Notes under the pieces: model-generated
The model's database searches: none
Told to the model about the DNA's origin: nothing
What the model saw: only the letters and a program-made list of their open reading frames with translations
Shown: positions 7,466 to 13,432 of the stretch, piece by piece
Position numbering within the stretch: the stretch's first letter is position 1
How the letters are laid out: each line of letters starts with the position of its first letter
Program-made: the position numbers and the translations under genes
Assembly: GCA_003154135.1 (NCBI GenBank)
Contig: PMCN01000151.1
Location: forward strand, 464 to 15,338
Direction: 5' to 3'
Origin: Acidimicrobiaceae bacterium
GTDB lineage: Bacteria; Actinomycetota; Acidimicrobiia; Acidimicrobiales; Ilumatobacteraceae
DNA: 14,875 nucleotides

Positions 7466-9136
7466 TCACTCCCAGGCGGTGCACACGCGGTTGCGGCCGC
7501 GTTCCTTCGCCCGATACAAGCACCGGTCGGCGTCGTCGATGGCTTCGCCGACGGGCTGCCCCGAGTGGTGCATCGCCACCCCGACCGACACGGTGACCGC
7601 CGAGTCGAGCTCGGCACTGGCGGCACAGACCTCTTCGATCCGTGCGCGCACGCGCTCGGCCACCTGCTCGGCGCTCGACCGATCGGCGTCGGCGAGCAGC
7701 ACCAGCACCTCCTCGCCACCGAAGCGCACCGCTGCATCGACCGTGCGGATGACGGACTGGATGGCGGCGGCCACCGCACCCAGCACGATGTCGCCGATGT
7801 GATGGCCGTACCGGTCGTTGATCCGCTTGAAGAGATCGATGTCGATCATCAGTACCGCGAACGAATCATCGGGCCTGGCCAGCACGTCGAGCGCGTGACG
7901 GTTGTACAGACCGGTGAGCGCGTCGTGGGTGGCCGTGGCGCGCAACTGGTCGTGTTCGTGCTCGGCCTTGAGCTGCTCGAAGTGCCGGTTGAGTGCTGCT
8001 CGTACGGCCGGAGCCAGCTTCAAGAACATGTCGTTCAGCTCGTTCACGCGGTCGACCGGACCTGTGGTGTGCAGCACCAACGTGGCGGTGGGACCGTCAC
8101 CCGGGATGGGCAGCACCAGCGAGTCGGCCGACGGTGTGGGTGGCGCGCCGGGCGCGCCGGCGTATCGGTTGTCGCTCGCGAACCGCAGCAGACCCTCGTC
8201 GCCGTCGGCATAGAGCTCGATCGAGTCGACGGGAATCACCTCGGGCAGCACCCGCTCGGCCACACGTGCAAGCTCGGGGATGTCGTGCGCCATGATGAGC
8301 GCTTCGATCATCGTGCGCAGCGTCGACGACACCTTCAACAACCGCGCGATGTCGAGGTCTTCGCGGGCCATGAGGAAGATGCCGCACTCCAACTGGCCGA
8401 GCTCGTGGAACATCGGCGCGACGAGAGACGCAGGGATGATGCACCCGTGCTGCGGCGCGACGAGGTTGATCGGCCGGCACTGCTGCTGCAACCGAGCGAG
8501 CCCCGACTGCAGGATGTCGTTGCTCGGCATGTAGTGCTCGTGGAACGGACGCACGTCGTCGAAGTACGACATGTCCTGGGCGAACAGTCGACCCCCGTTG
8601 GTGAAGCCGCCGAAGATGTCGGATGTGAACAGCACGCCGGTCGACGGTTCGTAGCTGCACATCGCGCCCGGGAAGTGCAGGTAGGGCGTGAGCACGAACC
8701 GCAGGCTGCGCACGTCGTCGAGCGGCAGCGTCCAGCCGTGGTCCTCCACGCGGTAGAAGGGGATGCCTGCGTCGTAGTGCTGCAGCAGGGTCTCCGCGCG
8801 CCACTCGGTCAGCACCTGCAGGTCGTCGGCGGGCAGCGCGGTGCGCAGGTACGGAAGGCACCCGGCGATGTCGGGGTCGCTGTGGTGGCACACGATCCAG
8901 TGCACGTCGGCCAGGGGCACCACTTGCTCGACGCGTTCGAGCACGGCGCGGATGGTGACCATCGACCCCGGATCGATGAGCACTGCTCCACGGTCGGAGA
9001 CGACGAGGTAGGCGTGACATTGGAACGTGTCGCCGGGCCGCATGACACCCACCCACCAGATGCGATCGGCGATCTGCACGGGACTCGCGAGATCGACCGC
9101 ATGCCCGGCCGCCGCGGTGATGTCCACAGCAGGCAC
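7466..9136 (-). CDS. Flavodiiron-like (ODP/MBL fold) sensor fused to GGDEF diguanylate cyclase
   Basis: This soluble 556-residue protein has no signal peptide or membrane helix. Residues about 15-240 form a metallo-beta-lactamase-fold, flavodiiron-like domain: CHHSDPDIAG (83-92), YLHFPGAM (152-159, His154), LFTSDIFGG (169-177, Asp173) and APQHG (227-231, His230), matching the di-iron ligand layout H-x-E-x-D-H...H...D...H. Here the Glu position is D87 and the second His is I90. A less defined region follows (about 258-395, GAF-like by eye), then a charged helix. GGDEF occupies about 398-552: IDIDLFKRIND (431-441), active-site GGEEV (473-477) and an inhibitory RxxD (R464-D467) five residues before it. 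It probably makes c-di-GMP under control of O2, NO or iron. The GTG at 9136 is chosen because GGGAG lies 4 nt upstream. It is downstream of another GGDEF gene, 51 bp apart. Confidence 0.88.
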   Translation of the reverse strand: MPAVDITAAAGHAVDLASPVQIADRIWWVGVMRPGDTFQCHAYLVVSDRGAVLIDPGSMVTIRAVLERVEQVVPLADVHWIVCHHSDPDIAGCLPYLRTALPADDLQVLTEWRAETLLQHYDAGIPFYRVEDHGWTLPLDDVRSLRFVLTPYLHFPGAMCSYEPSTGVLFTSDIFGGFTNGGRLFAQDMSYFDDVRPFHEHYMPSNDILQSGLARLQQQCRPINLVAPQHGCIIPASLVAPMFHELGQLECGIFLMAREDLDIARLLKVSSTLRTMIEALIMAHDIPELARVAERVLPEVIPVDSIELYADGDEGLLRFASDNRYAGAPGAPPTPSADSLVLPIPGDGPTATLVLHTTGPVDRVNELNDMFLKLAPAVRAALNRHFEQLKAEHEHDQLRATATHDALTGLYNRHALDVLARPDDSFAVLMIDIDLFKRINDRYGHHIGDIVLGAVAAAIQSVIRTVDAAVRFGGEEVLVLLADADRSSAEQVAERVRARIEEVCAASAELDSAVTVSVGVAMHHSGQPVGEAIDDADRCLYRAKERGRNRVCTAWE

Positions 9137-9187
9137 CGTACTCCCGCAGACGAGCGCGAGCGACGAACAGGCGAACCCAGCCCGAAC

Positions 9188-9823
9188 CTAGCCGACTGGT
9201 CGCCCGTTCTGCCGCGAGCGCTTCATGTCGTACATCGCTACGTCGGCGGCAACGAGCAGGGCCTCGGCGTCGTACCCGACGGAGCCCGTGTCGGCGACAC
9301 CGATGCTGGCCGGACACGACACCGTGGTGTCGGAACTGATGCGGATGGGTGCGCTGAGCACGCGACCGACGCGTTCGACGATGTCGTGCGAGCCCTGCTC
9401 GTCGGGCTCGAAGAAGAACACGAACTCGTCTCCGCCGACGCGGGCCACCGTGTCGGCGCCTCGGACGTTGGCGAGGAGCCGTCGTGCCGTTTCGCACAGG
9501 ACCAGGTCGCCTGCCTTGTGACCGTGTCGGTCGTTGATGCCCTTGAAGCCGTCGAGGTCGAGGAAGGCGACGGCGAGCGCTCGGCCACTGCGCTCGGTGC
9601 GAGCGACCGCCGACTCGAACAGCTCGTCGAACAGCCGCCGGTTGGCAAGGCCGGTCAGCGAGTCGCGCAGCGCGAGCGCCGCCACGTTGGACTGCAACCG
9701 CCGCAGCTCGGTGACATCGCGGCTCACGCCTTGCAGCCCACCACGCACGAGCGTGGTGCGAGTCTCGCCGATGACGATCGAGCCGTTGGCGTGTCGGAAC
9801 CGGAAGTCGAAGTGATCGAGCAC
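9188..9823 (-). CDS. C-terminal part of frameshifted membrane PAS-GGDEF diguanylate cyclase
   Basis: This frame holds the second half of a PAS domain (HFDFRFRHANGS...GVSRDVTELRRL) and a complete GGDEF domain with FLDLDGFKGINDRHGHKAGD, an intact GGDEF signature and an RGAD inhibitory-site motif five residues before it. The PAS half continues the frame of the upstream segment (9724-10983), offset by one base near 9824-9835, so the two pieces are one gene of about 600 codons in the ancestral state. The frame has no ATG at its edge, but a GTG at 9823 has GGAG five nt upstream, so the GGDEF fragment might be made on its own. The catalytic domain is undamaged. The stop is 51 bp before the next diguanylate cyclase gene. 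Confidence 0.75.
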   Translation of the reverse strand: MLDHFDFRFRHANGSIVIGETRTTLVRGGLQGVSRDVTELRRLQSNVAALALRDSLTGLANRRLFDELFESAVARTERSGRALAVAFLDLDGFKGINDRHGHKAGDLVLCETARRLLANVRGADTVARVGGDEFVFFFEPDEQGSHDIVERVGRVLSAPIRISSDTTVSCPASIGVADTGSVGYDAEALLVAADVAMYDMKRSRQNGRPVG

Positions 9824-10983
9824 TCGTTCTCCGTGATGGCTCGCAGGATCGCCGTGGTGCTCGCCTCGTCGAGGATCTCGAGCATCCGGTCGAAGTCGTC
9901 GAGGAAGTACGACGGGGAGTAACCGAGGATGCGCTCGACCGACGGGCTCATGTAGTCGAAGTGCGGCGTCGGCTCCAGCGAGAAGTGCCACACCACGTCG
10001 GCCGACTTCTCGGCGAGGTCGCGATACCGGGCTTCGCTCGCGGCGAGCGCCGTTTCGGCATGGTGTCGATCCGTGACGTCGCGACCGATCGACAGGATCT
10101 CGTCGTCGTCACCGGGGATGAACCGGTCGATCCACTGGAACCACTGGTCCGTCGCGCCGTGCGTGGCGCGCTCGGTCGGATCCTCCAGGATCGGCATCGC
10201 CGCGTTCAGCACGCCGAGCTGGTGACGCAGTCCCCTCATCTCGTCGTCGGAGAGGTGGTCGTCCAACAGCTCGCCGACGGCGCCGCCTGCATCGATCCCG
10301 TGCTGGGCGGCCCAGCTGGCGTTGTGGTACACGATCGTGTGGTCGCGCACGCGGTAGCGCGAGACCTGCTCGGGGATCGCGTCGAGCGTCAATGCAGCCT
10401 GCTCGACCGCGGCTCGGTCGGCCCGCAGACGCGCCGTGAGCCGACGATCCTCGACGACCAGGTTGTTCAGGGCGGTACCGACGCCGGCCGAACAGATCAC
10501 GAAGACCACGATCGAGGTGCTCGGATGCGTCGACCCTTGAGTCGCACCGGTCGGCATCAGGAACCACAGCGTCGGCCCGGCCAGCCCGGCGGTGACCAGC
10601 AGCGCCATCCGGCTCTCGTAGATGGCCAGCCACGCCAGCGGCAGCACGGTCAGCGTGAGATAGGGCGACAGGTCGCCGACGCCCGCAGCCGAGAGCAGCA
10701 CGAGCATGGCGGCGAGGAAGAGCACCGGCGGGCCGAGTTGCGCCCGGCGGGGCATCCGTTCCCACGGCGCGACGAGGGCTGCCACGACCGCGACGACAGC
10801 GCCGCCAGATCCGCCGACGGCGTTCCACGGGCGCGCCCAGGTCGTCAGCGGGACCGCCCACACCAGGCTGGCCACCGCGGTGACGGCGAACGGCCCGACG
10901 CGCCGGAGCCTGTCGACGCCGACGAGCGCACCGAAGGTCGCCGTGTCGTCCAGTTGCGCCTCGTCGCGTGCTGTCCTGGACAT
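9724..10983 (-). CDS. N-terminal part of membrane PAS-PAS diguanylate cyclase (frame broken near 9826)
   Basis: The visible frame gives 419 residues. About six hydrophobic helices lie between residues 30 and 175 (for example VGPFAVTAVASLVWAVPL and TSIVVFVICSAGVGTALNNL), like MASE-type sensors. A short charged helix (about 178-195) follows, then a PAS domain (about 196-306, ending IGRDVTDRHHAE) and the first half of a second PAS domain (about 315-386, SARYRDLAEKSADVVW-like, SPSVERILGYSP). After residue 386 (AITEN) the sequence stops looking like PAS. The continuation, with the GGDEF domain, is in the next frame at 9188-9823. The ATG at 10983 is chosen over the in-frame GTG at 10995 because GGAGG lies 5 nt before it. 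As drawn, the product lacks the catalytic domain. A sequencing error, a recent mutation or a pseudogene are all possible. Confidence 0.75.
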   Translation of the reverse strand: MSRTARDEAQLDDTATFGALVGVDRLRRVGPFAVTAVASLVWAVPLTTWARPWNAVGGSGGAVVAVVAALVAPWERMPRRAQLGPPVLFLAAMLVLLSAAGVGDLSPYLTLTVLPLAWLAIYESRMALLVTAGLAGPTLWFLMPTGATQGSTHPSTSIVVFVICSAGVGTALNNLVVEDRRLTARLRADRAAVEQAALTLDAIPEQVSRYRVRDHTIVYHNASWAAQHGIDAGGAVGELLDDHLSDDEMRGLRHQLGVLNAAMPILEDPTERATHGATDQWFQWIDRFIPGDDDEILSIGRDVTDRHHAETALAASEARYRDLAEKSADVVWHFSLEPTPHFDYMSPSVERILGYSPSYFLDDFDRMLEILDEASTTAILRAITENECSITSTSGSDTPTARSSSARLAPRSCVVGCKA

Positions 10984-11061
10984 GCCACCCTCCACTGCGC
11001 ACCCGATACGTCGCGCGCGGGACGAACACCCAACTATCGGCGGCGTGCGCCGGTGGGCTCA

Positions 11062-11075
11062 GGGCCAAAGGTCCC
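11062..11075 (-). promoter_or_regulatory. DosR/DevR-like box A
   Basis: On the minus strand this reads GGGACCTTTGGCCC. It matches the mycobacterial DosR box core (GGGACTWWAGTCCC) at most positions and is an imperfect dyad. It lies about 80 bp upstream of the ATG of the membrane GGDEF gene. Twelve of 14 bases are shared with box B. Binding by a DosR-type regulator is inference; no such regulator gene is visible in the window. Confidence 0.35.
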
Positions 11076-11191
11076 CAGTCAGCAAGAGGGACGAACGGCG
11101 TCAGATCGTCGATCGGCTCATCGAGGAGCGGTGCGCGCCAACGTGTGTCGCTCGCGGCTCGCGGATCTGGGCGCTGTCGCCGCTGATTCCT

Positions 11192-11205
11192 GAGCCACAG
11201 GTCCC
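11192..11205 (-). promoter_or_regulatory. DosR/DevR-like box B
   Basis: On the minus strand this reads GGGACCTGTGGCTC, the same orientation as box A and 12 of 14 bases identical to it. It lies about 58 bp upstream of the LapA-domain gene start, so each divergent gene has one copy near its promoter position. Confidence 0.35.
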
Positions 11206-11250
11206 GACGCAGCGGTTTGAGTGTCGCGACAACTGGGAACAGATTCGCCG

Positions 11251-11257
11251 AGGAGGT
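11251..11257 (+). promoter_or_regulatory. Shine-Dalgarno of the LapA-domain gene
   Basis: AGGAGGT lies 5 nt (GCGAG) before the ATG at 11263. It decides that start over the in-frame GTG at 11221. Confidence 0.8.
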
Positions 11258-11262
11258 GCGAG

Positions 11263-11511
11263 ATGGCTCACGATGCCGTTGTCGAGAATGCGGGTGCGGT
11301 TCATCGCCGTGACCTGGCGAGGTTGGTGCGGCTGCTGCTCGCCATCGGGGTCGTGGTCGCACTGGTGCTTGTCGGTTTCGACAACCGCCGCAAGGTGCGC
11401 ATCGGCTATGTGGTCGGCCACGCCCAAGCGCCGGTATGGGTCGTCGTCGTCGGTGCGGCCCTGGCCGGCATGGTGATCGCCGCGCTCGCGGGCCGGAACC
11501 GTGGTGCGTAA
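11263..11511 (+). CDS. Small LapA-domain (DUF1049) membrane protein
   Basis: This 82-residue protein has two hydrophobic helices (about 22-38, RLLLAIGVVVALVLVGF, and about 57-76, VWVVVVGAALAGMVIAALAG). They are separated by a short segment (DNRRKVRIGYVVGHAQAP) that fits the lipopolysaccharide-assembly-protein-A domain pattern of a helix, a short beta stretch (normally N...V.V.F) and a second helix. In Gram-negatives LapA acts in LPS assembly. In actinobacteria, which lack LPS, the role is unknown; an envelope function is all that can be inferred. The start is fixed by AGGAGGT. The gene is divergent from the membrane GGDEF gene, and its stop is overlapped by the probable ancestral start of the next gene (GTGCGTAA). 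The name is unrelated to the LapA biofilm adhesin. Confidence 0.75.
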   Translation: MAHDAVVENAGAVHRRDLARLVRLLLAIGVVVALVLVGFDNRRKVRIGYVVGHAQAPVWVVVVGAALAGMVIAALAGRNRGA

Positions 11512-11750
11512 GCGCCCTCGGCCATCAACTGCCTCTCGTCGCCCACAAGCTCGAAACGCAGCGTCAGCGCCGTGGTCTTGCGTGGATCGACCTGGCCCGG
11601 ACAGTCGGTTGCACGGCCTCGCGATTGACGAACCTGCGGACCGCTCACCAGGCCGACATGGCCCTCGTCATGCGCGTGTCGCAGTGGTTGGAACGACCCG
11701 CCGCCGAATTCATCCATGCGGCTCAGGGTGAACTTGCTCAGCCCGACTAG
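11436..11750 (+). CDS. Small XRE/Cro-C1-type helix-turn-helix protein, start region probably frameshifted
   Basis: The convincing part begins near 11517: LGHQLPLVAHKLETQRQ, then RGLAWIDLARTVGCTASRLTNL, a classical XRE helix-turn-helix, then MRVSQWLERPAAEF, the usual end of these about 75-residue regulators. The only start codon in this frame is an ATG at 11436, which would add an Arg-rich leader lying wholly inside the LapA-domain gene and has no Shine-Dalgarno. If one C is removed from the CCC at 11515-11517, GTG at 11501 or 11504 reads straight into the domain, overlapping the upstream stop in normal operon style. So this is either a one-base error or mutation, or an unusually deep overlap. 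It probably binds DNA as a local regulator. Its stop codon shares two bases (CTAG) with that of the convergent minus-strand ORF. Confidence 0.55.
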   Translation: MGRRRRCGPGRHGDRRARGPEPWCVSALGHQLPLVAHKLETQRQRRGLAWIDLARTVGCTASRLTNLRTAHQADMALVMRVSQWLERPAAEFIHAAQGELAQPD

Positions 11751-11989
11751 CCCACCATCGTCCCGAGTTGGCCGGACGCCGCGTCCCAGATGCGGTCGAC
11801 GCGGCTCTGACGGACCAACCGCTCCACCTCGGCGTCATCTCGACAGGCAACGGCCGCACACCACGCGTCGATGGAGTCACGTCGGGCGTGGGGCAGACTC
11901 CCTCCGTCACGCAACATCGAGCTGGCGCTCGAGTGCTCGTTCAGGAGGATCTGCTGGAGAGAAGCGGCGTGAGACCAGGCGGGGACCAT
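11747..11989 (-). CDS. Hypothetical 80-residue protein
   Basis: This is an 80-codon minus-strand frame from the ATG at 11989. Third-position GC is high, while the competing plus-strand frames give Arg/Pro-rich shadow-like products. The C-terminal half (DSIDAWCAAVACRDDAEVERLVRQSR) looks like charged amphipathic helices. No family is recognised. A GGGGGGT stretch lies 11 nt before the ATG, too far for an ideal Shine-Dalgarno. The frame stays open upstream, so a longer product is possible, but that would run into the palindromic elements at 12042-12074. The stop codon interlocks with the stop of the XRE-type gene. Confidence 0.4.
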   Translation of the reverse strand: MVPAWSHAASLQQILLNEHSSASSMLRDGGSLPHARRDSIDAWCAAVACRDDAEVERLVRQSRVDRIWDAASGQLGTMVG

Positions 11990-12214
11990 GACATCGGATA
12001 CCCCCCTGGCCCACGTCTCAGACCACGGCCGGTCCAGGTCAGGGGAGGTACGTCCCCAACGGGACCAGTGACCACGGGGCAACGCGGGAGCGTCGACGCT
12101 GTGGGTTTCACCCGCGCGCAACTCGGGTATCCCCACACCGTGTCGGCAGCCGATCACTGCCCCCGGGTTGCCGGCACAACGATTGCCGTGTGGGCGGAAG
12201 GGACGAGCGGCGAA
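11990..12214. promoter_or_regulatory. Intergenic region with palindromic boxes upstream of the DUF6582-type gene
   Basis: No convincing gene lies in these 225 bp. GGGGAGGTACGTCCCC (12042-12057) is a 16-nt palindrome with one mismatched pair, resembling GGGACTWWAGTCCC at 11 of 14 core positions. GGGACCAGTGACC follows three bases later (12061-12073). Tandem boxes a few bases apart are typical of DosR-controlled promoters. That they are regulatory sites for either neighbour is inference. Confidence 0.35.
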
Positions 12215-12505
12215 ATGCGAACCACCTGGAAGCAACACACCATCCGCGGCGCGCTGACGGAGCAGAAGCGCATCGAACTGCCCGACAGTGCCTTCGCGTT
12301 CCCCGAACAGCGCAAAGAACCCCTTGTCGACGCCAAGCACGTCCGCAACGCGCTGGCCCGGTTCGACCAAGTGGATGGAGTGACCGACGGCGACCGTGAG
12401 CTTGCCTTCGCCAACATCCGCGCGGCCGCAGAAGCATACGGGATCGACGTGTCGGAACAGAGCTGGCGCGACCTCGGCAAACCCGGCGCTTCGTCCACCA
12501 ACTGA
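12215..12505 (+). CDS. DUF6582-type small protein
   Basis: The protein has 96 residues from the ATG at 12215; an in-frame GTG at 12188 would add nine. The recognisable block is LPDSAFAFPEQRKEPLVDAKHVRNALARFDQV, then a charged helical stretch (AFANIRAAAEAYGIDV) and a C-terminal SWRDLG. This is the pattern of the DUF6582 proteins common in actinobacteria, with a (L/I)PDSAFA...RK.P..D..H.RNA(L/I)ARF signature. The function is unknown. A purine-rich GGAAGGGA lies about 11 nt before the ATG, a long spacing. Codon use is coding-like only from about 12188 on, which argues against the open extension back to 11768. The palindromic boxes upstream and the alternative hairpins downstream are its notable context. 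Confidence 0.7.
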   Translation: MRTTWKQHTIRGALTEQKRIELPDSAFAFPEQRKEPLVDAKHVRNALARFDQVDGVTDGDRELAFANIRAAAEAYGIDVSEQSWRDLGKPGASSTN

Positions 12506-12559
12506 CGGCGACGGCGCTGTCGGCTCGGCCATGAAACCGTTCCTCGAAGACCACAGCAG

Positions 12560-12593
12560 ATCGGGCCATGCGTCGCGGCTGCGACGGCCCGAT
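12560..12593 (+). terminator. Long hairpin 1 after the DUF6582-type gene
   Basis: ATCGGGCC (12560-12567) pairs perfectly with GGCCCGAT (12586-12593). Inside it, GTCGC pairs with GCGAC around a GGCT loop. No T-tract follows, so it may be a terminator of the actinobacterial type or an RNA-stability element. Its right arm is shared with hairpin 2. Confidence 0.45.
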
Positions 12594-12606
12594 GATCTCA
12601 TCGGGC
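12587..12606 (+). promoter_or_regulatory. Alternative hairpin 2 in the leader of the GAP-family gene
   Basis: GCCCGATGA and TCATCGGGC form a perfect 9-bp inverted repeat around TC. Its left arm overlaps the right arm of hairpin 1, so the two structures cannot form together. It ends 26 bp before the downstream ATG. Confidence 0.45.
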
Positions 12607-12631
12607 GCGCGGCCGGGTAGAGGGCTGACCG

Positions 12632-13291
12632 ATGTGGCCTCTCATCGGCGCAATGGTGGTGCTGGGGTTGAGCGCCAACGAACCGACCGCGCTCCTCGTC
12701 GTACTCGTGGTGTTGCGTTCCGGGCGCGATCGGGGTGCGGCATTCGTCGTCGGCTGGATGACGGCGCTTGCGGTGGTGACCACAGGCGCCGGGTTCGCAG
12801 CGCGGCTCGGTCTCGGCCCCCGACGTAGCGGTCCACGACGGATCACGCTCGTGATCGAGCTCGCCATCGGAGTCGCGATGGTGGTGTGGGCCGTGTGGTA
12901 CCGGCTGCACCACCGGGGCCGTGCGCATGCTGTCGAGGTGCCGCACATCCTGACCAGGCTGACCTCGATCGGGCTCGTCCCGGCGTTCTTCGTCGGAGTG
13001 ATCACGGCGACGTACCCACCTGCGATCATCGCCGGCACCACGTTGCTTCGTTCCGACGCGTCGGCTCCCGCGCGGCTTGTCGGCCTCGCGACGTTCGTCG
13101 TCATCGGCACTCTGATGGTGGCCGCGCCCGTCGTGGGCACCTATCTGGCGCCGACCTGGACGCACGCCAGGTTGAACGCTGTGTTCGGGTGGACGTTGGT
13201 GCACCGGCGACTCCTGCTCACCGCGATCTTCATCCTGGTGGGCACGTTCGTTGCTGCCCGAGCGGTGGCGCACCTGGCCGCTCACCACTGA
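12632..13291 (+). CDS. GAP-family (SfLAP, LysE-superfamily-like) polytopic membrane protein
   Basis: This 219-residue protein has six predicted membrane helices (about 1-27, 36-58, 70-92, 110-135, 145-168 and 182-208). The opening WPLIGAMVVLGLSANEPTALLVVLVVL, the basic loop SGRDRGAAFVVGWM and the later VPAFFVGVITATYPPAIIAGTTLL resemble the GAP/SfLAP family, which includes Gap proteins for peptidoglycolipid export and sulfolipid-1-addressing protein in mycobacteria. An exporter-like role in the envelope is therefore a family-level inference; no substrate can be named. GAGGG lies 8 nt before the ATG, and the hydrophobic start supports it. The leader carries the alternative hairpins. The next gene on the other strand is tRNA-Ala. 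Confidence 0.72.
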   Translation: MWPLIGAMVVLGLSANEPTALLVVLVVLRSGRDRGAAFVVGWMTALAVVTTGAGFAARLGLGPRRSGPRRITLVIELAIGVAMVVWAVWYRLHHRGRAHAVEVPHILTRLTSIGLVPAFFVGVITATYPPAIIAGTTLLRSDASAPARLVGLATFVVIGTLMVAAPVVGTYLAPTWTHARLNAVFGWTLVHRRLLLTAIFILVGTFVAARAVAHLAAHH

Positions 13292-13377
13292 CCACGTGAG
13301 AGGTCGTGTTGAATGCGACGATCGAGTGTTCGATGAGGAACATGGTGGCGTCGTCGTTCAAGCCCGCGCCGACAGCA

Positions 13378-13413
13378 AGAGGCCCGACCTGCCGTTCGGC
13401 GGATCGGGCCTCT
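13378..13413 (-). terminator. Strong hairpin downstream of tRNA-Ala (probably bidirectional)
   Basis: AGAGGCCCGA (13378-13387) and TCGGGCCTCT (13404-13413) form a perfect 10-bp stem. The loop contains a further GCCG/CGGC stem. It lies 20 bp beyond the tRNA 3' end and about 90 bp beyond the GAP-family stop, so it can serve both strands. There is no long U-tract on either side. Confidence 0.6.
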
Positions 13414-13432
13414 GATCTGACTCGTCAACGGG

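Larger units (their letters stand above)
10984..11262. promoter_or_regulatory. Divergent intergenic region between membrane GGDEF gene and LapA-domain gene
   Basis: No convincing gene lies in these 279 bp. The region serves two divergent genes and carries two near-identical 14-mers, listed separately. GGGACGAAC also occurs twice (11019-11027 and 11088-11096). No strong -10/-35 pair stands out. Confidence 0.6.

Noticed and set aside
9820..9838. Programmed ribosomal frameshifting in the membrane GGDEF gene
   Set aside because: No X_XXY_YYZ slippery sequence or following stable hairpin is evident at the break. Mutation or sequence error is simpler.
7565..9922. 785-codon plus-strand frame opposite the diguanylate cyclases
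   Set aside because: It is His/Arg/Val-rich with no domain and lies fully antisense to GGDEF and di-iron domain genes with intact motifs.
10984..11262. c-di-GMP or other riboswitch upstream of the GGDEF gene
   Set aside because: I could not fit the GEMM core or any known aptamer. The repeats are better read as short protein-binding sites.
11768..12187. N-terminal extension of the DUF6582-type frame
   Set aside because: The residues are low-complexity Gly/Pro/Arg/Thr without family similarity, and the stretch contains the palindromic sites and overlaps the minus-strand ORF.
11990..13288. Upstream part of the long minus-strand frame ending at 11747
   Set aside because: It is His/Arg/Asp-rich and antisense to the GAP-family and DUF6582-type genes. 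Only the last 80 codons look coding.
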